Of a stretch of DNA of 64,000 bases, positions 1-12,500 are shown piece after piece (position 1 is the first letter of the stretch; the number at the start of each line of letters is the position of its first letter). Position numbers and translations under genes: made by a program. The notes under the pieces are model-generated. The model saw only the letters and a program-made list of their open reading frames with translations, had not been told where the DNA came from and ran no database searches. This stretch comes from Arbacia lixula (lineage: Eukaryota > Echinodermata > Echinoidea > Arbacioida > Arbaciidae), in contig OZ022580.1 in the NCBI GenBank assembly GCA_963669155.1, positions 17,422,027 through 17,486,026 on the forward strand. Direction: 5' to 3'.

Positions 1-120
1 TATTCATGGAGATATCGCAGTTTGAAAAAGAGACCTTTTTCGCGGTTCGAGAGGTAAAGCGAAGGTCACGACTACAGAGCTGAAAATAAAATCGTGTGTT
101 TTCTGCTGCCTGCGGACGAA

Positions 121-518
121 TATCGGTTGCGAAGTCCGTATGATTTCTGAAAATTCGCGTCACTTTGAAGACGAATAGCTCAAATGTTTTATTTTTGAGC
201 CCAAACAAAACTGGAATCAAATTCTCCGCTGGAGTACCGGCTTTCCAAAGCTGTAACTGGTATTGCCGTTCAATTTGTAGAAGGGTCAGGATCCAGCAAA
301 GTCTGGGAGCTTACGTATATATCGGTTGCGAAGTCCGTACGATTTCTAAAATCTCGCGTCACTTTGAAGACGAATAGCTCAAATGTTTTATTTTTGAGCC
401 CAAACAATATTGGAATCAGAATCTCCGCTGAAGTATTGGCTTTTTAGAGCCGTAACTGTCGTTGCTGTACAATCCATAGAAGGGTCAGCATCCAGCAAGG
501 TCTGAGAGCTTACATATT
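121..518. repeat. Two-copy tandem duplication, 199-bp period
   Basis: The unit starting TATCGGTTGCGAAGTCCGTA occurs at 121 and at 320. Shared inner landmarks are CGCGTCACTTTGAAGACGAA, TTTTATTTTTGAGCCCAAAC and GAAGGGTCAG. Copies look about 85-90% alike by eye. It is noncoding. Confidence 0.85.
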
Positions 519-3464
519 TCAAAAAAAAATTGAGGCCTGTTTTTGAAGGCAAATAACATAAAAACTCCTTTGCGGATTTCGATAAAAACTAAAAATATTT
601 ATTAAGAAACATATAATCTCAATCCCTGTCTAAAAAAATCCTGATCAGTATGCTTACAGAAGACCTCAGCAAAAGATCTCGCGAGCATGTCAAATTCCTT
701 CATAAAATTACGTGCAGCAAAATCTGCGCGTGAGATTTCGCGAGACGAAAAATAAAACGCTCACGATTTCTATAGAACGAGCGAGCGCTGCCGATTGACT
801 GTTTACTGGGGTGACTGCAGCCGTTTTTCAGGAAACGTGAAAAAGGGGTGGGGGTGGGGGACGTTTGGTTGTGGTTCGTTTTGTTTGTCCTAATAGGGTA
901 CTTTCTACCCCGCCTTTGTTTGAAGATGTTGGTTGTAGGGGGGGGGGGGGGAGCGAGACAGTTTACCACCTAGCCCCGCCCCGCCTAGCCCCCTCCCATC
1001 CCTCCCCTGGTGGATTCGCCCATGGGGGGGGGGGGGGGGGGCGTGGGAGGGGGAGGCATTTAGCCCCCTAACCCCGGCAAGTGCCCCGCCCCTCCCCCTT
1101 CCCCCACACCCCCTGTAGATCCGCTCCATTTTTCGTGATTTACGCTTTTGTAATTTCATTTTCTTATATGAGGTTACTTCATATTTGGCAATGTTTGGAA
1201 ATTATGTTCTTTTCATAATTGTCTGTTAATTGCATTAGTGCAGTCAACAAACGTGGATACCACACATATTTTATTATTATGAAAACTATAGCCCACTCAT
1301 GAGGAAGTTACAGGATGTATTGAAAGGGGTAATTACAGCCGTTTTATACACTGGGTATGATTTCAAAACGTGCGGAATCAGAGAATATTTCAAAGTGGGG
1401 AATAATTTGCTCATAACTCATAAATTAGTGGAATCGTAAGATTGACCGCTAATATTTGTTGAGTTACCTTATTAGTGGATTAACATTTGACATAATCATA
1501 TCATATCATATAACACCTTTTAAAACGTTTTGGAGTATTGTAAGCTACGGGACTCAGTCAGATTCTTGATGTACATGCAGGGTGTAAACCTTGTGATGAT
1601 AATACCGTAAGACTTAATCAGAAAATCATAGATGATGATAGTTCAAAATTTTCCGTTCGAAGGAAAAGGTGAGCCTGAAAGTTCAGTTCAACTTATTTTG
1701 TCTTTCAAGTAATACAGTCCTTTAATCTATACATTTCTATCAAGTGTTTAAACATCACGAATAAGAACTTTGATATCATTTGTGTGTTTTTTTTTTTATT
1801 GTTAAACAGGATTGTGTAATATTTGCAAGAGGGATACTTTCCTTTGAACATGAACGTGCATTGCATGGAATCTTTACATTAAGACGTGTAATCGTTTGTG
1901 TGCCAGATAAACGAACGTTGTACATGTTGTATGTGATTAATGTGTAAAAATGGTCACAGACATGGCACATTAACCCTTTGGATGCCAGGCAAATTCTTGC
2001 TTCATAGGATGTGTATGTTAATGTGCATAAACGCCTAAATGCCGCATGGACATTCTAAGGAAACGTTGTGTTAGTGCCAACTCTTCAAGGCACTTCCCTT
2101 ATTGACGGTTCGTCGGAAATCAACTAGCACAAGTGCTTTATATTTCTTCCGGACGGGCACTCAGATATCTAAATATACTCCATTGGTAAATTGCAGCACA
2201 ATAAATGCATACAATTCAAATCTAGATATTATTCACAACCGCCGAAAGATATTTCCTTCTAATAGCCGCTTAAAGTTGCTTTTGTTTGTAACAAGACATG
2301 AGTGAGGTAATCCCTGATTTTTTGTAATTAAAATTTTGTTTTAATAGTTGTATACCAAAGCCTCTTACATTAGGAATTGTTCTATGTGGTATCCAGTAAC
2401 GGGGGGGGGGGGGGGGATTAACATCTCCCCACCCCCATCCCTCCTCTTCACATTTCCACTCTTGGATACATTTTCATATACAAATGTGTGTGTATAAGAT
2501 GAAAAATTCGTAACACAACAATGCCACTTGTGCATCATACATGTCAACCGACAGAACTTTTCTGCAAGGAGCATCATGCATTTTTCATGACATCGTGATG
2601 GCAGATGCTAGTGGATTTGCAGGTGTGATGCTCAATGGGAATTGTTGTATTGTGAATCAATTATCTCTCACACACATATGTTTAGGTTGTAAATGTTTCC
2701 CAAATTGAAATTCTTATTTGATATTAGTAGAATTACGATGTAATAATAATCATGAAAATGGCGAAACCTATTCCTAAATTTCAGTTTGAGTCGATTTGTA
2801 ACTTATCTTTAACCACTTTTCAAAAGTGTCAACAGCTTGGACACCTATCACTTGCACAAACAAAGTGAAGTGATATCATTTCATTCTTTTCGAAGTTTTT
2901 GTAACTCAAACAAATTCGGTATAATTTTATTCAATCCTCATCAAATTTGACAAAAATGCCAAAGTCAGAGAGCTAGGAGGAGATTTTGAGCGCGGTGGCG
3001 GGACAGGCCGTCTTCGGTCGTGATCACAGAAATAGAAGACGTGGTCGTGATCAATTTAAAAATCGGCCGCTTATTTAAAGTTGCGAAAAGTTGCTAAGCG
3101 GGAGGGGGTAGGGGTGGAGGTAATTAGGTAGAACGAGAACATTTAACCATTGCCATAGGGGGTGGGGCGGGGTGGGCCTTTGGGCGATCTTTTTTAGACA
3201 TTCGACAATAGATAATCCCATTCTGCTTGTACAATCGAACAATTATTAACCCTTCTCTTCCGGCTTGGCCCTAATACGTGAGAAAAATTAATGGTTGCGG
3301 CGCGTACGGCCGTGAGACCCTGACACCATTTGGCATATGAACCAGACTGGTTCAACCAGTCAATGATTTCCCCGAAGAGAGGTACGAACAAGAGGTTAGA
3401 GTTAGTCAATACGGAATGAGGCACCCTGGAAAAAAAAAAAAACCTTTTAGGTGAAAACATTTTT
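519..3464. other. No gene seen; G-run and dispersed-repeat sequence
   Basis: The stretch holds no convincing exon. Long G-runs occur around 841-1110 and at 2401-2415, of the kind found near transposon ends. A dispersed repeat lies around 2571-2730: its first half resembles 7361-7440 (CATCATGCATT...GTGATGGCAG...GCTAGTGGATT) and its second half resembles 9170-9290 (GGGAATTGT). Confidence 0.5.
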
Positions 3465-5605
3465 TTTATATTTATAGTTTTTATTGAGAATCAACGCAAA
3501 TCACAATATTTACATATGATTAACCAGTTTAAAATAAGATTACAAGATAAAAAACAACAACAATAAGAGGCAGAGCAACGAACAAGCAATAAATATGTGC
3601 ACCTCAAGAGCAGAGCCAATACCGAGATTGTATTACAATAACAAATGAATAAAACAGAAGTCCAAAAACCAGACCGGTCTACAAGACAAAGAAAAAGAAA
3701 TACATAACACTCACTCATAGATTCCAGCACTCTCTCTCTCTCCCTCTCTCTTTCACTCTAACACATTCACTTATCTCCATCTTGATACCACCACAACCTC
3801 ACGCTCAAAAATCCTTCACGAACCAGCCTACCCTCTCTCCCTCACGTTCCCTCCCTAAATCACTACAAAGCTTTTCAAACACTCATCTATGTCTTGTTGC
3901 CCGATCCACGGAAAATCTATTGATTAATAAACAAAGGTCAAAAGGTCATATTGGCTCTGATCGAGAAGGGCACTATGCTTGCAGACAGCTTATACAAAAT
4001 ACAGTGTAAATGTAACATGTACGTAAATACAATAGTCCACATACATCATACTTCAAACTTACAGGGGAAAGGAGGAATTTTTTCAGTGCAGGGGTAACAA
4101 ACTATTTAAGGAATGTCGAAACACCATTTTTGGAAGTGAATATTAAGTTTGTTCGTTTCTTGGCTAAATAGAATTCTGTCTCCTTATATTTTCTCACAAA
4201 AGATTTGAAAGAAACAAAATTTGGAAGATTACCATTCAATTTACAGCAATAGATATGGTATTTCAGCAACTAAAATAGAAAGGTTAGAAATTTATTATTG
4301 TAAATACCAATTTTTTTTTTTCGAAATTAGAAATAGTGATGTTGCGATTACATCTTTGATTTATCAATGTGAGAAGATCTTGCCAAATAGGAATTACTTT
4401 ATCACAGTCACAAAACAGGTGTACCATTGTTTTTTCTTGTTCATCACAAAAAGCGCAATTAGGAGAATCTTTTCGTTTGATCTTAAAAAGAAAACTATTT
4501 GAGGCAATTGCAATGTGGAAAATTTTAAAATAAAACGACCGTAGTTTAGAATCAATTGTACAGAGAAAATTTGAGTTGTGGATCTTATCCCAACTAATGC
4601 TAGGAGGTATTGGAAGATTGTTTTGCCAAAAAACATATCTCTTGTCGGGACTAAAGCTACCAAGTATATTAATAAGCAATAAACATTCTTGGGAACCTTT
4701 TTTAAGCTCAATAATTTCAAAACCACTGTATCATGCACACCAACAATGTCAGTATCACAATTTTCCAACCAATCATTTGAAATGTTCTTAATCAAAAAAT
4801 TAAACTTCCTCCTATCTGTAGAGGGAACATTAAAATCTAGTACAAGTTCCTCAAAAAGTTTGTGCCCAAGAAGAGGAGGGTTAAACAAATCAGAGATAGT
4901 ATAGACATTTTAACAAACCAGGATGGGTAATAAAAATATTGCTTGGACTTAGAGCGAATACATCTGTTATACCAAATAGATTGTCACGCACTCAATTGAG
5001 AATACTTTGAATCATAAAATTCGATGGTAGCATTTTCTCGAAACAAATACCAACAACGAAGTGAATCAGCTAGTTGTATATTTTTCAAAGAGTTCAAAAT
5101 ACTTTCAGGTGCATGAGCTTTGCATAATAAAGATAAATCAGGATTAAACTTTTCCAAAAAAAGATAGTTCAATAGCTTTCCAAAGAGAATTATAACTGTC
5201 GTCAAGTAAATTACTTACCCAAACCATCTTTAGAGTAATAGAAAAATTAAGAGGGTCAATCATTCTAAGATCAGCTCCATTGTAATCATTACACATGACC
5301 TTTCTCTGCACCCTGTCTCTGCCTCCATTTCATATGAAATTATGAAATATCTTGTTCAATTCCTTGAAAAGGGAATTTGGAATTTTAACACAAAGAACAG
5401 AGAAAAGGTGTATTAGTTGAGGTAACATAAGAGTCTTGATCACACAAACTTTACCAATAAGAGAAAGATTTCTCAAACGCCAGCAATTAATGCTTTGTTT
5501 GATATGTTTTTACTTGACCTTATAGTTCAAATCAAAAATAGAACTTACATTTAAAGACAAATTTACTCCTGAACATTTAAACTGATTTACATTCCATGTG
5601 ATATT
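3465..5605 (-). mobile_element. Decayed Tx1/L1-type LINE, 5'-truncated
   Basis: Read on the minus strand from about 5605, the sequence encodes the C-terminal part of a LINE reverse transcriptase ORF: INCWRLRNLSLIGKVCVIKT, LPQLIHLFSVL, NGGRDRVQRKVMCNDYNGAD and a zinc-finger-like CAFCDEQEKTMVHLFC. The reading shifts frame several times; the usual Trp of the F-(L/I)-W-NGG motif is TGA (about 5334), and another stop lies in the segment after the zinc finger. The ORF ends near 4102; the 3' UTR carries a CT/GA tract (3731-3752) and an AATAAA on the minus strand near 3480, then an A-rich tail. Inactive. Confidence 0.85.
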
Positions 5606-7895
5606 TTAGGTTAAAACATTGTGAGACGTTATCCAACTCATATAGTAACATAACCAAACAGAGCATAAATACGGATACAACTGCGTATCAAACTGAACTG
5701 AATTTGCAAATAATTTTTCATGCATTGCTCTTTTTGGCATCCAATGTGTATGTAGATGCGATGTACGCATCACATACGGGGGTTGACAATAACAACAAAA
5801 AGTAACGTTCCGTCACTGGGTCCTCCCCGCCCCTCCCCCCCTCCTCCCTCACGGCCCCCCTCCTTCCCCACCTTAGCAAAAAGCTTGATCCGACCATCAT
5901 GTCTGTGAATATCACATATAACGAGATTATGCATTTGGGCGTGCAGCTCATGCCATTCCCTATCCATTATACATGTTATAACTTCCTTCTAATAATTGTC
6001 CAACATTTCCCCAAGTTTTCCCAAGTTTGGGTATACCGCTGCCTTGAAGTTCTCATTTTTTAGAACTCGTCGATTGAAATTATTTGGGTTCTTACATAGC
6101 TACCGAATGCATTTTGAATTTGCTTATTTCATATTTTAGGTATACTTAAAGACAGCCAGTCCCTTTTTCAGATCACCACAAAACCATCGAAACATTGGCA
6201 AAACATATAGAGAAATGTTAGCAAGCTCTATATTCAAAATTTGAAACTGATACGTAGTGTAAAATTCAAATAATGCACGTAAACAACGTCTGATTAATAG
6301 TCTTTACCTCAGGCTCTTAGCAGTTTGTGTTGAAATATCTGCTTTATTGATTAATCTGTTTATTAAATTATAAAACGCATTATGAAAGAAATTGTTCTAT
6401 GGAAGGAATCATCTCCAAAGTTTGGTAGTCACTCATAAAATTAGGATTTCACACACGCATAATAACCACATAGATACTGGAACAAAGACTAATACTTTTT
6501 TCGTACTACGAAAAAAGTCGGATTGAAATTTAACGGCTGAAATTTTTTACATATACAGAAAGCTTCAACATGCTATATTTTTAGAAATGGGCTTGAATCA
6601 CACTTTCTTCAATTTACGACCGTGATAGACGATTTCAAATTTTAAGCTTGCAAAAGGGACGGACAATCTTTAATTGCACCGATGAATATTTGACTTCAAC
6701 GTTTTCAAAGTTAGGATTGCGATTTATTAAGGAACAAAGTGATCTTATGGACAACGAATTGATCTGTTTAAAGTACATATAAAACATTCAAGCATTCAAG
6801 AAAAGAAACGACAGCTTGGGAGCTAAATGATAGTATTTATATATACTCTCTTGTAGGGTGATTGGGCCTTACATGGGGTCTAAATATCAGATAAGATGTT
6901 TCGTCTATGAACAATGTTATATTATCTTATTTGAAAATATAAATAGAGTAACGTTGATCCAAGGCATCGTTATTTCGTAGGTCATTCAAAAATGTGCAAT
7001 ACGTTAACCGTTTAGGCTTTCGTGCCTACATATGATTACGGGAACTCACTCAATTTGGTGTTTAATCATATGCTCTATTTATCACTCATATTCCATTTCA
7101 TTAAAGGTGATATTTATAGAAAATCCAAAAATATGAAGATATTCATCTACAGAAAGCGTATAAGCCATACAATGAGCTCGGATGACATTCAAACAACATA
7201 TCACTTTCCAAAAAGCGAAATTAGGGTGAAAACAATCACTGTATTCTCGGGGACAAACTTGCCCTACTGTCATCCGAAACGGCCTTTAGGTCTGACGTAA
7301 GAAAAGGGATGCGTTATTGTGGATCAAACATGCCAATCCGCAGCTTCTCTTCCGCCAGAAGCATCATGCATTGTTAATGAAACTGTGATGGCAGTTGCTA
7401 GTGGATTAACCATGTTAACAGGTGTGATACACAATGGTCATTGTGCAGCGTATCCCGGCTGTGACGTACACACAACGCCACTTTCCCTGAGGCGATTTCG
7501 TAGGTCATGAAGAGAGTCAATTTAGTAAAATTTGACTTTTATTAAACACAAAACTGAACACTTTCATGGCATGTTAGCTGCATAAATTGCTTTAATAACT
7601 CATTATAACTAATTATAAAATAAACTATATTTATTTGATTTTATTTCCTATGAATATCACCTTTAACACTTATATTCGATATACCCTTTGGTACCACATT
7701 GTCAATACTTTTGTGCTTGGCAAGTGCATGAGATAAACATTTTTATCTGCATAATGAAGAATATGATACATGTGAGATAAAAGCGACAACAATATATCTT
7801 TTCAGTCGATGGATTAACTTCACTTGGTGAAAGGTGAAACCCTAAAAGGTGTTCTCCGCTTATTCCCTTTTCTTCCCAAATCGTACTAACCACAG
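5606..7895. other. No firm gene; upstream flank or first intron
   Basis: Only a weak signal-peptide candidate (7070-7106), a perfect hairpin (6494-6518) and a C-rich block (5821-5875) stand out. Around 7361-7440 a segment resembles the dispersed repeat at 2571. No promoter could be recognised. Confidence 0.45.
7070..7106 (+). CDS. Candidate signal-peptide exon (weak)
   Basis: An ATG at 7070 opens a short hydrophobic stretch (MLYLSLIFHFIK) followed by AAAG|GTGATA, a possible donor in phase 1, the phase needed to join exon 1 at 7896. An in-frame ATG also lies at 7022. The hydrophobic core is only about ten residues and no promoter or Kozak context supports it. The true first exon may be elsewhere or outside the window. 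Confidence 0.2.
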
Positions 7896-8198
7896 GGGAC
7901 TTTCTAGACCTGACGCTAGTAACGGCGCATCCACGACTTGACCCGCCCACCACCAATGATCAGTCCATCGCCGCCTATCTAGGAGCAAAAGACGCTAATG
8001 TCACGGGCGACATCGTCTTCGGCCGAACGCTCAAGACAGGTAGCACGGCCGGCCTTCCTGATTTCGCCTATAGAGAGGGCGTCACCAAGCTGCTGTTTAA
8101 TCAGTCAGACTCCGTTGATGGTATCGGGGTGTACCATGCGTCTGTCACGATAGGAGGTGAAGAAAGAAGAGCTACAACTATCATCCAACTGCAGACTG
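7896..8198 (+). CDS. Exon 1: N-terminal Tie-type Ig-like domain
   Basis: The 101-codon exon has acceptor CACAG, donor ACTG|GTACGT, and phase 1 at both ends. It begins GDFLDLTLV, resembling the start of the mature Tie receptors (DLxLI just after the signal peptide). It ends with [13 protein letters not shown], a typical Ig F-G strand pattern. It has no cysteine, so it lacks the usual Ig disulfide. It reads as the first of the three Ig domains of a Tie-like ectodomain. The family call is from motif recognition; the domain is divergent. Confidence 0.8.
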
Positions 8199-9493
8199 GT
8201 ACGTACTTGTATGTCTTGTGAGCACTCCCGTTGTGACACTTTGAGTTCAGGTACATGATTAACCACTAAAAACTCAACCACTAAAAATATCATCTGATTG
8301 GAAAATAAGACAATTTAATTGCTCTTTTTATACAATCAAGAGGTACAAGAGGCGTTTGATTACTGGATTTGTAAGCTTCTTAAGACATCTGATATTTTGA
8401 CGTACTTGATTTGAGCTGTAACAGTACGTCGCTAAATCTCTTGATTGATTAAAGAGAACATGTTGTTACCCACATATTGATTTAATGAACAGTGCTAATA
8501 AACCATTATTGTATTCAATGTAATACAGTCAAATAAACCATTCAAATGGTACAATATAACAATCAATACATTTCTTGTACTAGGTTTTAAAAAACAATTT
8601 TCGACAGTTTTGACAAATGATAAAAACTAAATTAGAACTCACATTAAAGAGAATATATTGTACTGGGAAGTCAAAAAGTCTTCAAAAGGGTGATCGTGAG
8701 CAATCTTCTTGCCAGTGGTCTTAAATTCATGTATCGTTCATTTTAGAAACATGCTGAAATTTATTTGCCCTCAAATGATCCACAGATGGAGTAATTATTG
8801 ATTAACTCACAAATCCTCTAATTGTTCCGGCCGAACATTCTGAGGATTTCTGATTTAATCACTAATTACTCCAAATGTGGATCATTTGAGGGCAAACAAC
8901 TTTCAGCATGTTTCTAAAATGGACGATACATACATTTAAGTCAATTGGTAATAAGATTGCTCACGATCACTTTTTGAAGGCCTTTTTGTCTTCCCGGTAC
9001 AGTGTATGCCCTTTAAACCGAAATTGACAATTCATGAAGTCAAAGGATGTCAATTTGCTTTTGAAGCGGGTTTCGTGACATTTCATTTATGATTTCAATA
9101 AGTAATAATCCTAGGAATATTGAGTGAGATTTTCACTTTTGGACAAACTGTATGTGTATTGTGTGTATATGCCTGTTGACATGTGCGATTCACAGTGGGA
9201 ATTGTGCTCTGAATGAATTATTTGATACACATAAATGTTCAGATCTAATTCTTTCCAAAATTAATATCTCATTGGATATAACCTGGCATATTACAAGAAA
9301 GTAAATTGATAAAATATCACAAATTGACATCCCCTGACCTGATGTTGTGTCAAACGCAGCTTGATTTAAGTTATAACTTGTTTTTAATTATGTTTTTTTT
9401 TAGAAAGTGTTAAAAGTTGTTTTTGTAACAACTAGTACTTAGAAATATGCAGTAAGACTCGTATAGAATGCACAACCTTTTTAAAACAGTGCT

Positions 9494-9541
<48 letters not shown>

Positions 9542-12500
9542 ATGCATATTTTGATGAGCTGCACGTGGCGATGCTCATCATTCTTTGTGCATAGAATTTT
9601 CCTTTCTGTGAGCACGTGTTGTTTTTTCGTCAATTTTATCCATTTATCTATTACCTAGGGAGCAAAACCTGATTTTGGGGGTTTTCACGACATGGGCTTT
9701 TGTAAAAGGTTGCTTGGTATCAATGTGTAATCAGCACATTTTCTATGTGGACTACCTTTCCGTTATTCTGCTGGAAAGAAATGGCAGCCAATTTTCAAAA
9801 TGACCGCCGTGTAAATGTAGTATCGACCACTATTTAATAAAACATTTCAATGGAATATTTTCCCACATCATATGAGGTATCATATTAGAGTAAATAAAAT
9901 TTCCTACAAGATGGTATCACATTTGCCAGACTTTGTTGAGATTTCCATAACAATTTGGGGCAAAAATTCTCGATAATTTATTCATTAACGAGATGAAGCT
10001 TGTCAGAAAACTGTTCAAGCATCTGTCCTATACGATGTGCAAAAATCAATTTCAGTGCTTATCTTGATATGAAGTTGAAGTAATCTAAAATCCATACCTT
10101 GATGTTAGCCAAAACCGTTTTTGGTACAATTCTTTCCTCTGCCATATGCTTAACACGCAAAACCGTATTATTGAGTATGTCTGTTCCATGTGTCCATTAT
10201 GAGCCTCTTGTGTCCACATTTTCTCCCATATTACAATTTATTTCTTTTCTTCATCATCATGTTAATGTTTGATGAAAAAAATTGATGCTCCTAATATAGA
10301 TTTATGGGTACGCAAGCCTGACCGAGGTGGAAATATCCAAGTGAGGAACTTACCTTAAATAGTTGTATTTTTTATGTATGTTTTAATGCCTACGAATCAT
10401 TCTTTTTTATCACCGAGTCCTGAAATTCGCTTTGTCGTCTTAAAATTACAGTAACATGTCATTTTGCACTGATCTTGACATCCACTATGACCTATCAAAT
10501 TTTCCAAAATGGCCGCCGCGAGTGACTTCCTTTGGCCATACCTCAGTCATACTGCACGAAAGTTGAATTTTATGTGGGTGTTAATCTGATTTTATGGGTT
10601 AAACAATCAAGAGATTTTTTTAGTGTTATCCTGAAAATAAGTTGACATTCTCTGTAACAGCTGGTCTTCATGCTGACGGCTGGTTTTGTCTTAATCGGTT
10701 CACATTGTAATTATTCTGGTTGAGCATTTTGAATTTTGGAAAATCATAACAATATGTCAAGATAAGGGCTCCCCTTGATCTTTGCACATCAATTGTAACA
10801 TATGTTTAGGGACCTTTCTAAAAAATTATTTTGTTAGTGTAAATATCTTTTTAAAATATGACAAAATTAGTATTGTATAGAATTCAATTTTTGGAGGAAA
10901 ATTGTTAAAATGCAAATACTTTGCCAAATATTGTAATGAAAATCACCTCAAAGCCCCTGAAATGTGGTACCACCTTGTTTGAAATGTCATCCACTTTAAT
11001 TTGATACCTCACATGATGTGGGAAAATGTCAAATTTTTAGAAAAAATGATTTTAACAATTCCCACCCCCAAATTGATTTCTTTTATGAAATTAATTTATT
11101 CATATTTCTTTTCACTAATAGATTAAAGATTTAGGATAATATGTCTTAATATTTGCTGTATAATATTATGATGTGTAAAAATTAAGAACAGTACAAATCT
11201 TGATACATAGTTATGGTTCTCCAAAATCCAAAACACTGAACCATATTATCTTAGCAATGTAAGTTGATGAAGAAAAAAACAGCCGTCGGCATCAATGTCA
11301 GCTGTTATAAAGAATGCCAAGTTATTTCATGGTTCACTTTAAATAATTTTATGGATTACTTAACGCTACATGAATTGAAACTCTTAATACTGTATTGGCC
11401 GTGATCTGGTCACAAATAGTCACTCGTGGCGGCCATTTTAGAAAATGGCACTTATTTGGTAGGTCATAGTGGATGTCAAGACCAGTGCAACATGTCCCAA
11501 CAGGACTCGGTGATAACAAACATGATTCATAGGCATGAAAACATACATTAAAATACAACCTGTATTTAAGGCGGGGTCCTCATTTGTAGGTTTTCACCTC
11601 GGTCAGGCTTGCAAACCCACAAATCTACATTAGGAACACCCATCTCTTTACCAAACACTATCATAATGGTGAAGACAAGAAACAAATTTAATATGGGAGA
11701 AAATGTGGACACAAGAGGCCCATAATGGACACAAGGAACAGACATACTCAATAAACAGTTTTTCGTGTTAAACATATGGCAGAGGAACAGAAATGTACAA
11801 AAAGCGGCTTTGGCTAACATCAAGGTATGGACTTTACATTACTATAACTTCATATCAAGATAAGCACTGTAATTGATTTTGCATATCGTATAGGACAGAT
11901 GCTTGTTTTCTGACACGTTTCATCAGGTTACTGAATAAATTATCGGAAATATGAAGGAATATGTATTACCCTGAAATTAAAATCTTTGGAAAATATGTAA
12001 AAAATTCACATTCTTTGCCCCGAATTGTTATAAAAATCACCACAGAGCCTAACAAATGTGGTATCATCTTGTAGGAAATTTTATCTACTTAAATTTGATA
12101 CCTCATATGATGTGGGAAAATGTTCCATTGAAATGTTATATCAAATAGTGGTCAATACTACATTTTCAGGGCGGCCATTTTGAAAAATGGCTGCCATTTC
12201 TTTCCAGCAGCATAATTATCGCAAAGGTAGTCCACATAGGAAATGTGCAGACTGGTCTTCCGAACACATACCAAACAACCTTTTACAACGTGTAAACCAT
12301 GTCGTATAAACCTGTCTTGCTCCCAGGGTATATCTATTCATAAACTGGTTCGATGACATTTTTGTCTCTTTTGCATTAACATCAACTTTACAGGAGAAAA
12401 AGAACTCTCTCGCGACCACCTCTTTTGCTTCCCCATTTTTCTTCCTTCTATTTTTTTTTTGATATATTTTGTTTTGTATGGTTATGTTATTCAATGTATG

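Noticed and set aside
865..1159. Glycine/proline-rich open frames on both strands
   Set aside because: Translation of G-runs.
7319..7510. Open frame with possible exon 5' to exon 1
   Set aside because: It overlaps a segment similar to the dispersed repeat at 2571 and has no hydrophobic signal or suitable donor.
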